A DNA stretch of 64,000 bases from Aquibacillus koreensis (lineage in GTDB: Bacteria; Bacillota; Bacilli; Bacillales; Amphibacillaceae). Location of the stretch: assembly GCF_025154055.1 (NCBI RefSeq), contig NZ_JAOALK010000033.1, positions 1 to 64,000 on the forward strand, read 5' to 3'. The number at the start of each line of letters is the position of its first letter. Position 1 is the stretch's first letter. Positions 27,124 to 36,121 of this stretch are shown here, piece after piece. The notes under the pieces are model-generated. The model had not been told where the DNA came from. It was given only the letters and a program-made list of their open reading frames with translations, and made no database searches. The translations under genes and the position numbers were made by a program.

Positions 27124-27489
27124 TAAAGACCCTCCAATATTCATAGGGGCAAAAGCCACACACTTCATACATGCGTGTTTCATTATATTATAAACGAAAT
27201 CTGATTTAAATAAATAGTATTTGCCTGTAAATCATTCCCCTTATCTATTTTATTCTCTTTCCACCTGTTTCTCAACAATTGGTACTATTTCCTAGTAATT
27301 ATAAGTTTTGATAATTGACACCTCTAGACGAATTACCTACACTATAAATGATGTCTAAAACTAAATCATTGTTATTACGAATAAAGCTTCTTATGCTAAG
27401 TCGTTATAGTAACAGGTTTTGCATTTCGCATATCTACTATCTGTAACAAAATATAGAAAAACAGATAGGGTAAAAAGGAGAGACAAGTT
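27124..27489. other. menF-menA divergent regulatory region
   Basis: AT-rich non-coding sequence that must hold promoters for both men units. Just before menA a perfect 8-bp inverted repeat CTATCTGT (27437-27444) / ACAGATAG (27461-27468) ends shortly before the AAAAAGGAG ribosome site. No riboswitch consensus was recognised. Confidence 0.5.
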
Positions 27490-28437
27490 ATGCAAACAGT
27501 AGAAAATAATACAATAAAGAACTCCTTAAATGAAAAAGACGGCTTTCATATTTGGTGGAGATTATTACGACCACACACGTTGACCGCGTCCTTTATTCCT
27601 GTATTTATTGGATCTATGCTAGCCATACTGGATGGCAGTATTAACTATCTATTATTTTTGGCAATGCTAATCGCCGCTATAATGATACAGGCAGCAACAA
27701 ATATGTTTAACGAGTATTACGACTACGTACGCGGTCTGGATAATGAGAACTCTGTTGGGATAGGCGGCACAATTGTTCGCGATGGAATAAAACCTAAAAC
27801 AGTACTTATTTTAGCTTGTTCTCTATTCGCAGCTTCTATGTTATTAGGTGTTTATATTTGTTTAGAATCAAACTGGTGGGTATGTGCAGTTGGACTTGTT
27901 TGTATGTTATTTGGTTATTTATATACAGGTGGGCCACTTCCAATTGCATATACACCACTTGGAGAGTTGTTTGCGGGTTTCCTTATGGGAACAATGATTA
28001 TTGGAATTAGTTATTATATTCAAACCTTATCTATCCCTGCAAACATGGTGTTGATTTCTATACCAGTCTCCATTTTCATTGCGACTATACTATTATCAAA
28101 CAACATCCGAGATCTGGATGGTGATAAAGAAAATGGTCGAAAAACAATTGCTATCTTAATCGGTAGAAAGAATGCAATAAGCTTGTTAGCCGGTAGTTTT
28201 GTAGCTAGTTACATCATTACCATAGTTTTAATTATTGCAGGAATTTTACCACTTTGGTCTTTCATCACACTTCTAAGTGTAGGACAAGCATTGAAAGCTG
28301 TAAAAAGATTTATTGGTAAGTCAACTAATGTAGAGATGATTCCAGCAATGGTCGCAACTGCAAAAACAAATACCATTTTTGGTGCATTGCTTGGTATTTC
28401 ATTACTCATTCAAATATTTATCCCATTTTCTTTTTAA
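27490..28437 (+). CDS. menA: 1,4-dihydroxy-2-naphthoate polyprenyltransferase
   Basis: A 315-residue integral membrane prenyltransferase of the UbiA family with about eight to nine membrane segments. The two Asp-rich motifs, NMFNEYYDYVRGLD (near residue 76) and NNIRDLDGDKENGRKT (near 203), bind the prenyl diphosphate through magnesium. It joins the prenyl tail to DHNA in menaquinone synthesis. ATG follows AAAAAGGAG. Transcribed away from menF and followed by a terminator. Confidence 0.96.
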   Translation: MQTVENNTIKNSLNEKDGFHIWWRLLRPHTLTASFIPVFIGSMLAILDGSINYLLFLAMLIAAIMIQAATNMFNEYYDYVRGLDNENSVGIGGTIVRDGIKPKTVLILACSLFAASMLLGVYICLESNWWVCAVGLVCMLFGYLYTGGPLPIAYTPLGELFAGFLMGTMIIGISYYIQTLSIPANMVLISIPVSIFIATILLSNNIRDLDGDKENGRKTIAILIGRKNAISLLAGSFVASYIITIVLIIAGILPLWSFITLLSVGQALKAVKRFIGKSTNVEMIPAMVATAKTNTIFGALLGISLLIQIFIPFSF

Positions 28438-28463
28438 CGACAAGTGATCTACTTGTCGTTTTT
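28436..28463 (+). terminator. menA terminator
   Basis: AACGACAAGT pairs with ACTTGTCGTT around GATCT, followed by TTTATT, between menA and the thioesterase gene. Confidence 0.8.
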
Positions 28464-28497
28464 ATTACCTACTTTTTTTGAGAGAGGAAGCAGATAA

Positions 28498-28884
28498 TTG
28501 GATTTTTCTAATACATTGATGGAAGCATTAGGCATGGAGATAATGAAAACAGAGAAACAGTTAGTTGAAATAAAGATGCCCGTGGATCATAGGACAAAGC
28601 AACCAATGGGCTTTCTACATGGCGGAGCAAGTGTAGCTTTAGCAGAATCCGCAGCAAGTATCGGAGCATTGTTACAAGTGAATCCCAACGAGTCAAGAAT
28701 CTTCGGGATTGAAATTAACGCGAACCACATTAAAAGTAAACGCGATGGTTGGGTAATCGGTAGAGCTACTCCAGTTCATATTGGTAAACGGACGATGGTA
28801 TGGGAAATAAATATTGTAGATGAACAAGATGTGTTAATTTCTATATCTAGATGTACGATTGGCGTTGTTCCAATAGCTAAATAA
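28498..28884 (+). CDS. menI: DHNA-CoA thioesterase, hotdog fold (YuxO/MenI type)
   Basis: A 128-residue hotdog thioesterase. The stretch MPVDHRTKQPMGFLHGGASVALAESAAS closely follows B. subtilis YuxO, which hydrolyses 1,4-dihydroxy-2-naphthoyl-CoA, the step between MenB and MenA. Here the gene directly follows menA, which supports that role. TTG start at 28498 with AGAGAGGAAG upstream. It supplies the step missing from the menF-E operon. Confidence 0.9.
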   Translation: MDFSNTLMEALGMEIMKTEKQLVEIKMPVDHRTKQPMGFLHGGASVALAESAASIGALLQVNPNESRIFGIEINANHIKSKRDGWVIGRATPVHIGKRTMVWEINIVDEQDVLISISRCTIGVVPIAK

Positions 28885-28895
28885 CCAACCAAAGT

Positions 28896-28926
28896 AAAAA
28901 GGCTACCACATTGTTGGTAGCCTTTT
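28896..28926. terminator. bidirectional terminator
   Basis: AAAGGCTACCA pairs with TGGTAGCCTTT between the convergent thioesterase and ribU genes. Confidence 0.85.
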
Positions 28927-28933
28927 CCTTTAT

Positions 28934-29509
28934 TTATATAAAGGAAGCTCTTTTCCTTTCAATCCACGTTCGAAGTTTAGTAAACAATACTAGGAACACA
29001 ACCCCTACTATGACTCCTTTAATGATATTAAACGGCGTAATACCGGCAGTTACCGTTGCCCATTTCACTGTTGGTAACGCCATTGCTTCTATATCCATAA
29101 TCGCGCTATATACAGGTAGGAAAACAAAATAATTTAGTACTCCCATTCCAATCGCCATTGAGATTGTACCGACAATAATTCCAGTTATGAGACTATTTAC
29201 ACCTTTAAACTTATGGTAGAACATCGTCACAGGTACCACAAACAAAATTCCTGCACAGAAGTTTGACACAGCACCGACAGGGTCACCTGCTCCTGTAAAG
29301 ATGAGGTATAAAACATTTTTCAGGCCTTCTACAACTACTGCAGCAACTGGGGTAAATAACAACCCAGCAATTAAAGCAGGTACGTCACTAAAATCAATTT
29401 TCAAGTACGCATAAGCAGGAAGTACGGGGAAATTTAGAAACATTAGCACCACAGCAATCGTACTTAGTAAAGCAAGAATAGTAAGTTTTAATAATTTTGA
29501 TGATTTCAT
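28934..29509 (-). CDS. ribU: riboflavin ECF transporter S component
   Basis: A 191-residue membrane protein with about six hydrophobic helices. FPVLPAYAYLKIDFSDVPALIAG near the N-terminus and the length are typical of RibU, the substrate-binding subunit that works with the shared ECF energising module encoded elsewhere. GGAGGAGG followed by AATTGGTG places the start at ATG 29509 rather than the ATG six codons upstream. Controlled by the FMN riboswitch directly upstream. Confidence 0.95.
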   Translation of the reverse strand: MKSSKLLKLTILALLSTIAVVLMFLNFPVLPAYAYLKIDFSDVPALIAGLLFTPVAAVVVEGLKNVLYLIFTGAGDPVGAVSNFCAGILFVVPVTMFYHKFKGVNSLITGIIVGTISMAIGMGVLNYFVFLPVYSAIMDIEAMALPTVKWATVTAGITPFNIIKGVIVGVVFLVLFTKLRTWIERKRASFI

Positions 29510-29580
29510 CACCAATTCCTCCTCCATCTTTATCGATTCTATACTTTTTGATGAAGGGAGAGCACTGCCCTGAACAACAG

Positions 29581-29611
29581 AAAAACCCTAAAACCTATGG
29601 GGCTTTAGGGT
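29581..29611 (-). terminator. FMN-riboswitch expression-platform terminator
   Basis: On the minus strand CCCTAAA pairs with TTTTAGGG, followed by TTTTTC. It lies between the riboswitch and ribU, so regulation is probably by transcription termination. Confidence 0.8.
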
Positions 29612-29660
29612 ACACTTATATCAGGAAATAAAGGTATAGTTAAAATACCTTTTTGCTCCT

Positions 29661-29802
29661 TATCTTCTCCCATCCAGACTTTAACTGTCGGTCCCGGATT
29701 TGCACCAGGTCCACCGTCTCCAAAAAAGGAAACGGGTCACGGACTAAAAGTGTAGCTACACTTATCACCGTCGGTCGGGAATTTCACCCTGCCCCGAAGA
29801 TA
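29661..29802 (-). promoter_or_regulatory. FMN riboswitch (RFN element)
   Basis: All RFN hallmarks are readable on the minus strand: TATCTTCGGGGCAGGGTGAA, TTCCCGACCGACGGT, AGTCCGTGACCC, GGTGGACCTGGTGCAAATCC and CCGACAGTTAAAGTCTGGAT, closed by TATCTTC/GAAGATA. It senses FMN and shuts down the riboflavin transporter gene. Confidence 0.98.
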
Positions 29803-29868
29803 GAATCGATATTTATTTATAAACTTATTATACAATAAACACTTAAGTTTGTGAAGTGATAAACATAA

Positions 29869-30927
29869 TTAATCTTCTAAAGGATTTAAACTTTCTTGAC
29901 CAGATAGATCTTCAATCATTTTTACGATTAATTCAATTTCTTCTTCGATATCTTTTATACTAGCTGTCTCCACAGGTGAATGCATATATCTAAGCGGCAG
30001 AGAAACTAAACTAACTGGAACACCTTTACCTGTTAGACGCATTTTATCTGCATCCGTCCCAGTAGCACGAGGTGTTAATTCATACTGCACGTTCATGTTC
30101 ATAGAGCGAGCCGCTTTTTCTAACAGTCTATTCATTTTAATATTAATTGGTGCACCTTTGGCTAATACAGGGCCTTTTTCAAGCTTTATGTCACCATATT
30201 TATTTTTATTTACACCAGGATAGTCTGTTGCAAAGGTAACGTCACATGCAATTGCCATGGTAGGTTCAATTCCAGCAGCTGCAAAATATGCTCCGCCCAT
30301 ATTTGTTTCTTCGTTTACCGTACTAGCAGCATAAACTCCAACGTTTAAATTTTTATCTGAAAGTCTACGCAAGACTTCAGCTACGATAAACGCACCAGTA
30401 CGATTATCCAAACCTCGACCAGCTATATAACGATCCATCAAGATCTCTGGCTCACGTTTATAGACTGCTAAATCACCAATTTGCACAAACTTTTCCATTT
30501 CTTCTTTAGACTTTGCACCACAATCGATAAATAGATCTTCTAATTCAAAATCACCTTTTATCCCACCGTGATGTTGGGCATTAACTCCAATAACACCAGT
30601 AATCGATCCATTAAAGCCTAACACTTCTACTTTCATACCAATTGCTGCTTTTGGATTAATCCCACCCATTTTATCAAAATGTAGGAATCCTTGTTCGTCA
30701 ATTCGATTGATCACTAAGGCAATCTCATCACAATGTCCTGCCAAAAGAACTTTAAATGGAGCATCTTTATTCAGTACGCCTATGGCATTTCCTGCATTAT
30801 CCGTAATTATGTCTTCCGCAAACGGCTTAACGTATTCGATCCATTTCTTTTGTATATCCATTTCCATGCTTGATGGGGATGGTGTTTTTAATAATTCAAT
30901 TAAAAAGTCTTGGTTCATTTTATGCAT
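29869..30927 (-). CDS. M42 family aminopeptidase (glutamyl aminopeptidase-like)
   Basis: A 352-residue cytosolic metallopeptidase forming tetrahedral shells in related species. Metal ligands are visible in LLAGHCDEIAL, GRGLDNRTGA, VNEETNMGGA and CDVTFATD. B. subtilis has three paralogs (YsdC, YtoP, FrvX-like), and I cannot assign this one with certainty, though length and opening fit YtoP. AAGGAGGT with eight-base spacing sets the start at ATG 30927 instead of the longer frame from 30960. Confidence 0.9.
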   Translation of the reverse strand: MHKMNQDFLIELLKTPSPSSMEMDIQKKWIEYVKPFAEDIITDNAGNAIGVLNKDAPFKVLLAGHCDEIALVINRIDEQGFLHFDKMGGINPKAAIGMKVEVLGFNGSITGVIGVNAQHHGGIKGDFELEDLFIDCGAKSKEEMEKFVQIGDLAVYKREPEILMDRYIAGRGLDNRTGAFIVAEVLRRLSDKNLNVGVYAASTVNEETNMGGAYFAAAGIEPTMAIACDVTFATDYPGVNKNKYGDIKLEKGPVLAKGAPINIKMNRLLEKAARSMNMNVQYELTPRATGTDADKMRLTGKGVPVSLVSLPLRYMHSPVETASIKDIEEEIELIVKMIEDLSGQESLNPLED

Positions 30928-31097
30928 ATGTATGACCTCCTTGTTATCTCTATGTATCATATCAGAAAGTACAAAAATTTCTAAATAAAATACTTCTAAT
31001 ACCAGAAGATACGCAATTTTATTTTGTTACCTATAACTTCTACTAATTTTGTCCATACTGAATGAAGTAGTTTCAATAATGAATTTAGGTGAAAAAA

Positions 31098-32099
31098 ATG
31101 AACTTATTTAAATTTTGGCAGTTTTACTTTCATTTGCCAGTATTAGTCAGACTTTTATTAACCGTTTTACTAACGATGTTTCTATTCGGTATAACGATCC
31201 ACCTTATTGAACCAAATCATTTTCCTCATATTTTTGATGGTATATGGTGGGCATTTGTGACGGGATCAACTGTTGGTTATGGAGATTATGTTCCGCTTAG
31301 CACACTTGGAAAAGTAATAGCCATCTTACTTATTCTTACAGGTGGGGGTCTAGTCACATTCTATATGGCAACTATTTCTGCTAGCACGATAAATCATGAA
31401 AATGAATTGTCCAAGGGATCTATTACGTTTAAGGGGAAAAACCACATTATTTTTGTTGGTTGGAATGAGCGTACAAAACAATTAGTAAAAATGATTACGG
31501 AACGAGATATACGAGAGCAAATTGTGTTAATCGATAAAACATTATCGAATTTACCCTATTCAAAAAATACGGTGCATTATATACGAGGGGATGCTTCCGA
31601 AGACGAAGTCCTTGAAAAAGCAAATATAAAAGAAGCCAAATATGCCATTATTACATCTGACCCTTCCAAACAAGAAAGACAAGCAGATCAAACGACTATT
31701 TTGACTACAGTAGCAATGAAAGGAAATAATCCTGACTTGTATATTGTCTCTGAGATCTTAACCAAAGAACAGGTAACCAATGCAACACGAGCAGGGGCAA
31801 ATACGGTGATACGCTCTAATGACTTTATGAGTACGCTTTTTTTTCATGAGTTATTTCGCGATACTCCAGTAAAACCATTTGATGTTTTATTAGAAGTTCT
31901 ATCTAGTCAACAGTTTGAGCAGTTGCTATTACCTAATGAAATGGTTGGGAAAACCTTTCTTGAATGTTCTGATCATTATGTTGCGAAAGATTTTTTACTT
32001 ATTGGAATGATCAATGAGGAAGAGTTGAAACTCAACCCTTCCTTTGATATAAAATTAAAAAGTGGTGATATCTTAGTAGGACTATCTAAATTAAAGTAA
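31098..32099 (+). CDS. yugO: potassium channel with RCK domain, YugO-like
   Basis: A 333-residue two-helix K+ channel. The selectivity filter TVGYGD is at residues 58-63 between two membrane helices, followed by a cytoplasmic TrkA-N (RCK) domain HIIFVGWNERTKQLV and a TrkA-C-like end. B. subtilis YugO conducts K+ in biofilm electrical signalling. ATG at 31098 fits TAGGTGA; a GTG at 31089 overlaps that site. It is followed by yugN, as in B. subtilis, but convergent with a 9-base overlap. Confidence 0.9.
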   Translation: MNLFKFWQFYFHLPVLVRLLLTVLLTMFLFGITIHLIEPNHFPHIFDGIWWAFVTGSTVGYGDYVPLSTLGKVIAILLILTGGGLVTFYMATISASTINHENELSKGSITFKGKNHIIFVGWNERTKQLVKMITERDIREQIVLIDKTLSNLPYSKNTVHYIRGDASEDEVLEKANIKEAKYAIITSDPSKQERQADQTTILTTVAMKGNNPDLYIVSEILTKEQVTNATRAGANTVIRSNDFMSTLFFHELFRDTPVKPFDVLLEVLSSQQFEQLLLPNEMVGKTFLECSDHYVAKDFLLIGMINEEELKLNPSFDIKLKSGDILVGLSKLK

Positions 32100-32492
32100 T
32101 AAGTGCTCGACATGTTCAATTAGCTTTTTCCCTTTTTCCACATATTTGTCAGGGACCTCAGCATCCGGCTCCACCGGTTCCTGAAACTGGTTAAACGAGC
32201 CTTGTAGCACACCATTGTCAGCAAAAGTATCAATTCCTGCTTCATACTTGTGTGTAAGAATATATGGTGTACCTAAACGGACGATGACACCTGGAGAATC
32301 CAATAATCCTTGCTCTGCCGTTATTGGAATACGAATAAATTGATAGCCGTCATCATCTGCCATTTTATAATCAATCGTTCCTTGTTCATAATCCCAGTTG
32401 CCACCAATCACATAGCCTAACGGTTTTAGTCTTTTTTCTATCTCATACAGTGGTAAAACGTGATTTTCAAGCTCAGAAGTTATAGGGATCAT
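32091..32492 (-). CDS. yugN: YugN-like family protein
   Basis: A 133-residue soluble protein of the YugN family (function unknown). It begins MIPITSELENHVLPLYEIEKRLKPLGYVIGGNWDY and matches that family in length and neighbourhood (yugO on one side, pgi on the other). No motif points to a reaction. Its stop codon lies within the end of yugO on the opposite strand. Confidence 0.85.
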   Translation of the reverse strand: MIPITSELENHVLPLYEIEKRLKPLGYVIGGNWDYEQGTIDYKMADDDGYQFIRIPITAEQGLLDSPGVIVRLGTPYILTHKYEAGIDTFADNGVLQGSFNQFQEPVEPDAEVPDKYVEKGKKLIEHVEHLLL

Positions 32493-32592
32493 TGTAGTTA
32501 TGCTCCTTTTTTCTTATTACTTTACCCTACAATGCCACTTTTATAACATCCGCTACTATTGTTTACATGTTGAGATAACCTATTTCAATATA

Positions 32593-32632
32593 AAAGAAGA
32601 AGGCTTGGTAACAAGTACCAAACCTTCTTCTT
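32593..32632 (-). terminator. pgi terminator
   Basis: AAGAAGAAGG-TTGGTA pairs with TACCAA-CCTTCTTCTT directly beyond the pgi stop. Confidence 0.8.
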
Positions 32633-32640
32633 ATTGTTAA

Positions 32641-33987
32641 TTAAAGTCTCTTCTCTAACTTAGCCTTCTCTTCCTCAAATCCAGGTTTACCTAATAATGC
32701 AAACATGTTTTTCTTATATGCTTCAACACCTGGTTGGTCAAATGGATTAACTCCTAATAAGTATCCACTTAACGCACATGCTTTTTCAAAGAAATAAACG
32801 ACATATCCAAATGTAAATGCATCTAATTTTGGAAGGTGAACAATTAAATTAGGAACTTGTCCATCTGTGTGCGCAAGCATTGTACCTTGATATGCTTTTT
32901 CATTTACAAAATCAACTGTTTTACCTGCTAGATAATTTAATCCATCAAGATCTTGGCCTTCTTTTTCTAAAGTAATATTCGATCTTGACTCTTCCACATG
33001 TAAGACTGTTTCAAACAAGTCTCTGCGACCTTCTTGTACATATTGTCCTAAGGAATGAAGATCTGTTGAAAAGTTAGCAGATGAAGGGAAAATACCTTTA
33101 AAGTCTTTTCCTTCACTTTCTCCAAATAATTGCTTCCACCATTCTGCAAAGTACTGTAATCCCGGCTCATAGTTGATTAACATTTCAATCGTTTTACCTT
33201 TGTTGTAAAGAACATTACGTACAGCAGCATATTGGTATGCTGGATTTTTTTCTAAATCTGCTTCACTTAATTCGTTTTGTGCTTGTTGTGCACCTTTCAT
33301 CATATCGTCAATATTAACGCCACTAACTGCAATAGGTAGTAATCCAACCGCTGTAAGAACGGAATAACGTCCACCTACATCATCAGGAATAATGAAGCTT
33401 TCGTATCCTTCTTCAGTTGCTAATGTTTTCAAAGCACCTTTTGCTTTATCTGTTGTAGCATAAATACGGCCCTTCGCTTCTTCTACACCATATTTTTCTT
33501 CTAAAAATTTTCGATATAATCGGAATGCGATAGCTGGTTCAGTAGTCGTACCACTTTTTGAAATAACGTTAACAGAAACATCTTTATCTTTTAACACATC
33601 GAAAAGGTCATTCATGTATGTAGAGCTAATGTTATTACCTACAAAAAACACTTGTGGATTACCTCTTTGTTCGGAAGAAAGCGCATTGTAAAAAGAATGA
33701 TTTAACATTTCAATTGCAGCACGTGCACCTAAATACGAACCACCTATTCCAACCACTAAAAGTACATCGGAATCTGATTTTATTTTTTCAGCAGCCTTTT
33801 TAATTCGGCTAAATTCTTCTTTATCGTAGTTCTCAGGTAAATCAACCCAACCAAGAAAGTCATTTCCAGCTCCAGTTTGATTATGGATTGCATCATGAGC
33901 AAGCTTTACTGGTTCTTTTAGATAGTCCAATTCATGTTTCCCAAAGAAAGATAGTGCTTTATCGTACTCAAAACGTACATGTGTCAT
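32641..33987 (-). CDS. pgi: glucose-6-phosphate isomerase
   Basis: A 448-residue cytosolic isomerase interconverting glucose 6-phosphate and fructose 6-phosphate. Typical segments: [33 protein letters not shown] (phosphate binding) and [24 protein letters not shown] precedes ATG at 33987. Position in the yugN-pgi-yuzA-yugI block is conserved with B. subtilis. Monocistronic with its own terminator. Confidence 0.97.
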   Translation of the reverse strand: MTHVRFEYDKALSFFGKHELDYLKEPVKLAHDAIHNQTGAGNDFLGWVDLPENYDKEEFSRIKKAAEKIKSDSDVLLVVGIGGSYLGARAAIEMLNHSFYNALSSEQRGNPQVFFVGNNISSTYMNDLFDVLKDKDVSVNVISKSGTTTEPAIAFRLYRKFLEEKYGVEEAKGRIYATTDKAKGALKTLATEEGYESFIIPDDVGGRYSVLTAVGLLPIAVSGVNIDDMMKGAQQAQNELSEADLEKNPAYQYAAVRNVLYNKGKTIEMLINYEPGLQYFAEWWKQLFGESEGKDFKGIFPSSANFSTDLHSLGQYVQEGRRDLFETVLHVEESRSNITLEKEGQDLDGLNYLAGKTVDFVNEKAYQGTMLAHTDGQVPNLIVHLPKLDAFTFGYVVYFFEKACALSGYLLGVNPFDQPGVEAYKKNMFALLGKPGFEEEKAKLEKRL

Positions 33988-34229
33988 TCATTGCCCTCCT
34001 AATTTAGAAAAAATTATCTCTTCTATTAATGTACCTAAAGGTGGTAAGTAAATCAAGTAAACGATAGGACATGCTTGTAATAGTAAAATGCTTACGAATG
34101 TATAATTTCACATTTTAGAGTCAACATATAGATGAAAGTTACTATTTATATGTTGATTATTGTACAATGCGCCATGCAAAAAAAGTGGCGCTTTACAAAT
34201 AATTATCTAATAAAAGGAGGACAACAAAC

Positions 34230-34469
34230 ATGAGTGCTCTTCAGCGTATCGCATTACTGTTAGTAATAATAGGCGCGATTAATTGGGGACTTATTGGTTT
34301 GTTTCAATTTGACTTAGTAGCAGCTATTTTTGGCGGCGGCGAACAAAGTGGTGCCTTTGCCAGAATTATTTACACACTAGTAGGTATTAGTGGCCTAGTT
34401 ACCTTATCACTGCTATTTAAGCCATCTGAAGAATTGGCTGATCGAAGAGAGCCCCGAACAGACAGATAA
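34230..34469 (+). CDS. yuzA: small DUF378 membrane protein YuzA
   Basis: A 79-residue protein with two hydrophobic helices (IALLLVIIGAINWGLIGLF and IIYTLVGISGLVTLSLLF) and the DUF378 signature INWGL. Function unknown. AAAGGAGG lies before the ATG. The C-terminal tail is charged (DRREPRTDR). A bidirectional terminator separates it from yugI. Confidence 0.9.
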   Translation: MSALQRIALLLVIIGAINWGLIGLFQFDLVAAIFGGGEQSGAFARIIYTLVGISGLVTLSLLFKPSEELADRREPRTDR

Positions 34470-34474
34470 GGAAG

Positions 34475-34510
34475 AAAAAAAACCTTTCGGATCATTCCGA
34501 AAGGTTTTTT
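34475..34510. terminator. bidirectional terminator yuzA/yugI
   Basis: AAAAAACCTTTCGG pairs with CCGAAAGGTTTTTT around ATCATT, between convergent genes. Confidence 0.9.
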
Positions 34511-34516
34511 CTTTGT

Positions 34517-34915
34517 TTACTTTTTAAAAGTGTTTTCACGTTCTTCTGATTGTTTAATCCAATCTGTAAGCTTATCCTTTAACGTATTAAAACCAGGCTC
34601 TGGATTTCCTTGTTGAGCTACAGCTTGTTTTTTCGGTTGCTGCTTTGGTTTATTTTCTGTTTGTTGAGGTGCATCTTGAGTTGCACGAATGGATAGTGAA
34701 TATTTTTTATTTTCTTCATCAATGCTAAGAATTTTCGCCTTAACTTCATCACCAACAGATAGAAATTCATTAATATCTTTTACATATCCATGAGTTACCT
34801 CAGAGATATGAACTAACCCTTGTATTTCATCATTTAAAGCGACAAATACGCCGTATGGTTGAACACCTGTTACCTTACCTTCAATAATCTGTCCTACAGT
34901 AAATTTATCTGACAT
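34517..34915 (-). CDS. yugI: S1-domain RNA-binding protein YugI (general stress protein 13)
   Basis: A 132-residue protein starting MSDKFTVGQIIEGKVTG, one S1/OB-fold domain (about residues 5-75: YGVFVALNDEIQGLVHISEV) followed by a basic, glutamine-rich linker and a helical end. B. subtilis YugI is a ribosome-associated stress protein; RNA binding is inferred from the S1 fold. CAGGAGTG before 34915 fixes the start; 38 further in-frame codons upstream look non-coding. Confidence 0.92.
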   Translation of the reverse strand: MSDKFTVGQIIEGKVTGVQPYGVFVALNDEIQGLVHISEVTHGYVKDINEFLSVGDEVKAKILSIDEENKKYSLSIRATQDAPQQTENKPKQQPKKQAVAQQGNPEPGFNTLKDKLTDWIKQSEERENTFKK

Positions 34916-35235
34916 TTGAACACTCCTGACTTTTTCATAACTATACACAATTATTAATTTTAACATAGTATTAGAAAAATACGCAAAGATTATTATTTCG
35001 TATACCCTGTCCCATAGAAGTTGAACCAAAAATCACTAAAATAACAAAATAAAAAGTTTAATGTTACGTAATAATGGTAATACTTATAAACGAAAGACTT
35101 TCTCGTATTCCCCCTGTGTAGCAAAGTGATTACGTAATCACTTTGCTTTTTTTATACTTCTAAACTTTTTTACACTATACGCTAATTCGGTATCACAATA
35201 AATAAAAACACAATATGGGAGGAGTTTTACCTTTC
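34916..35235. other. yugI-yugF intergenic region
   Basis: Non-coding and AT-rich apart from a 28-bp perfect palindrome at 35120-35147 with a T-run. No plus-strand gene precedes that terminator. Confidence 0.5.
35120..35153 (+). terminator. orphan terminator, perfect palindrome
   Basis: AGCAAAGTGATTAC and its exact reverse complement abut without a spacer, followed by seven T residues. It is a strong intrinsic terminator on the plus strand, yet the nearest upstream gene is on the minus strand. Confidence 0.75.
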
Positions 35236-36060
35236 ATGAACAATAATAATCAGAAAAAGTTAAATTATAAGGGAACAAACATCTCTTACCAATTGTATAA
35301 AAGTACTAATAATGATAAACCCTACTTAATCTTTATTCATGGATTTTTGTCATCACAATTTAGCTTTAGAAAAATGATCCCACTTTTATCAGACCAATTT
35401 AACATCATCACAGTCGACCTACCACCTTTTGGAGATAGCGATAGAATAAAATCCTTTGAATATTCGTATAAAAACATGGCGGATCTAATTATATTTTTTA
35501 TGGATTACTTTAAAATAAATAGCGCTTATTTGTTAGGACATTCCATGGGTGGACAAATCGCACTAACTTGCGCCTATCATTACCCTGATCGAATAAAACA
35601 GTTAATTTTACTTGCTCCATCTTGTTATATGATAAAAGCAGATTATTTATCTTACTATGCTAGCTATATACCCTTTTTCCGATTTTTTTTGCGCAAACTT
35701 ATGAAAAAAAAAGGGGTATATGAAATGATCCGACAGACTTTATACCATGATGAACTCATAACCGAGGAAATGATTGAAACTTATAAAGCACCCTTCTTGG
35801 ATAGCAAGATGTATATATGTTTAACAAAAATGATTCGGGATCGTGAAGGTGATCTGAGTGTTGATTGCATAAGAAATATAAAGACAAAATGTTTATTATT
35901 CTGGGGAAAATATGACGAAATACTGCCCATATCCACTGCTTATCAGATGGCGAAAGATCTATTGGATGTTGATTTATGCACCTTTGACTACGCAGGTCAT
36001 TTGTTATGTGAAGAGGTACCTCACGTTATATGTGATCGAATCCTTGCTCAATGCCAATAA
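35236..36060 (+). CDS. yugF: alpha/beta hydrolase YugF
   Basis: A 274-residue alpha/beta-hydrolase. The oxyanion region is FIHGFLSS; the nucleophile elbow is GHSMGG with S103; acid candidate WGKYDEILP; the catalytic His is in YAGHLLCEE. The substrate is unknown. The frame opens at 35215, but that ATG overlaps GGGAGGAG, so ATG 35236 is preferred despite long spacing. B. subtilis YugF has similar length and also lies beside patB. Confidence 0.88.
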   Translation: MNNNNQKKLNYKGTNISYQLYKSTNNDKPYLIFIHGFLSSQFSFRKMIPLLSDQFNIITVDLPPFGDSDRIKSFEYSYKNMADLIIFFMDYFKINSAYLLGHSMGGQIALTCAYHYPDRIKQLILLAPSCYMIKADYLSYYASYIPFFRFFLRKLMKKKGVYEMIRQTLYHDELITEEMIETYKAPFLDSKMYICLTKMIRDREGDLSVDCIRNIKTKCLLFWGKYDEILPISTAYQMAKDLLDVDLCTFDYAGHLLCEEVPHVICDRILAQCQ

Positions 36061-36121
36061 TTTATCATTTATTAGAAAAGTAATTATAATAAGGGTAGAT
36101 CGTTAAGAAGGGGGAAAACAC

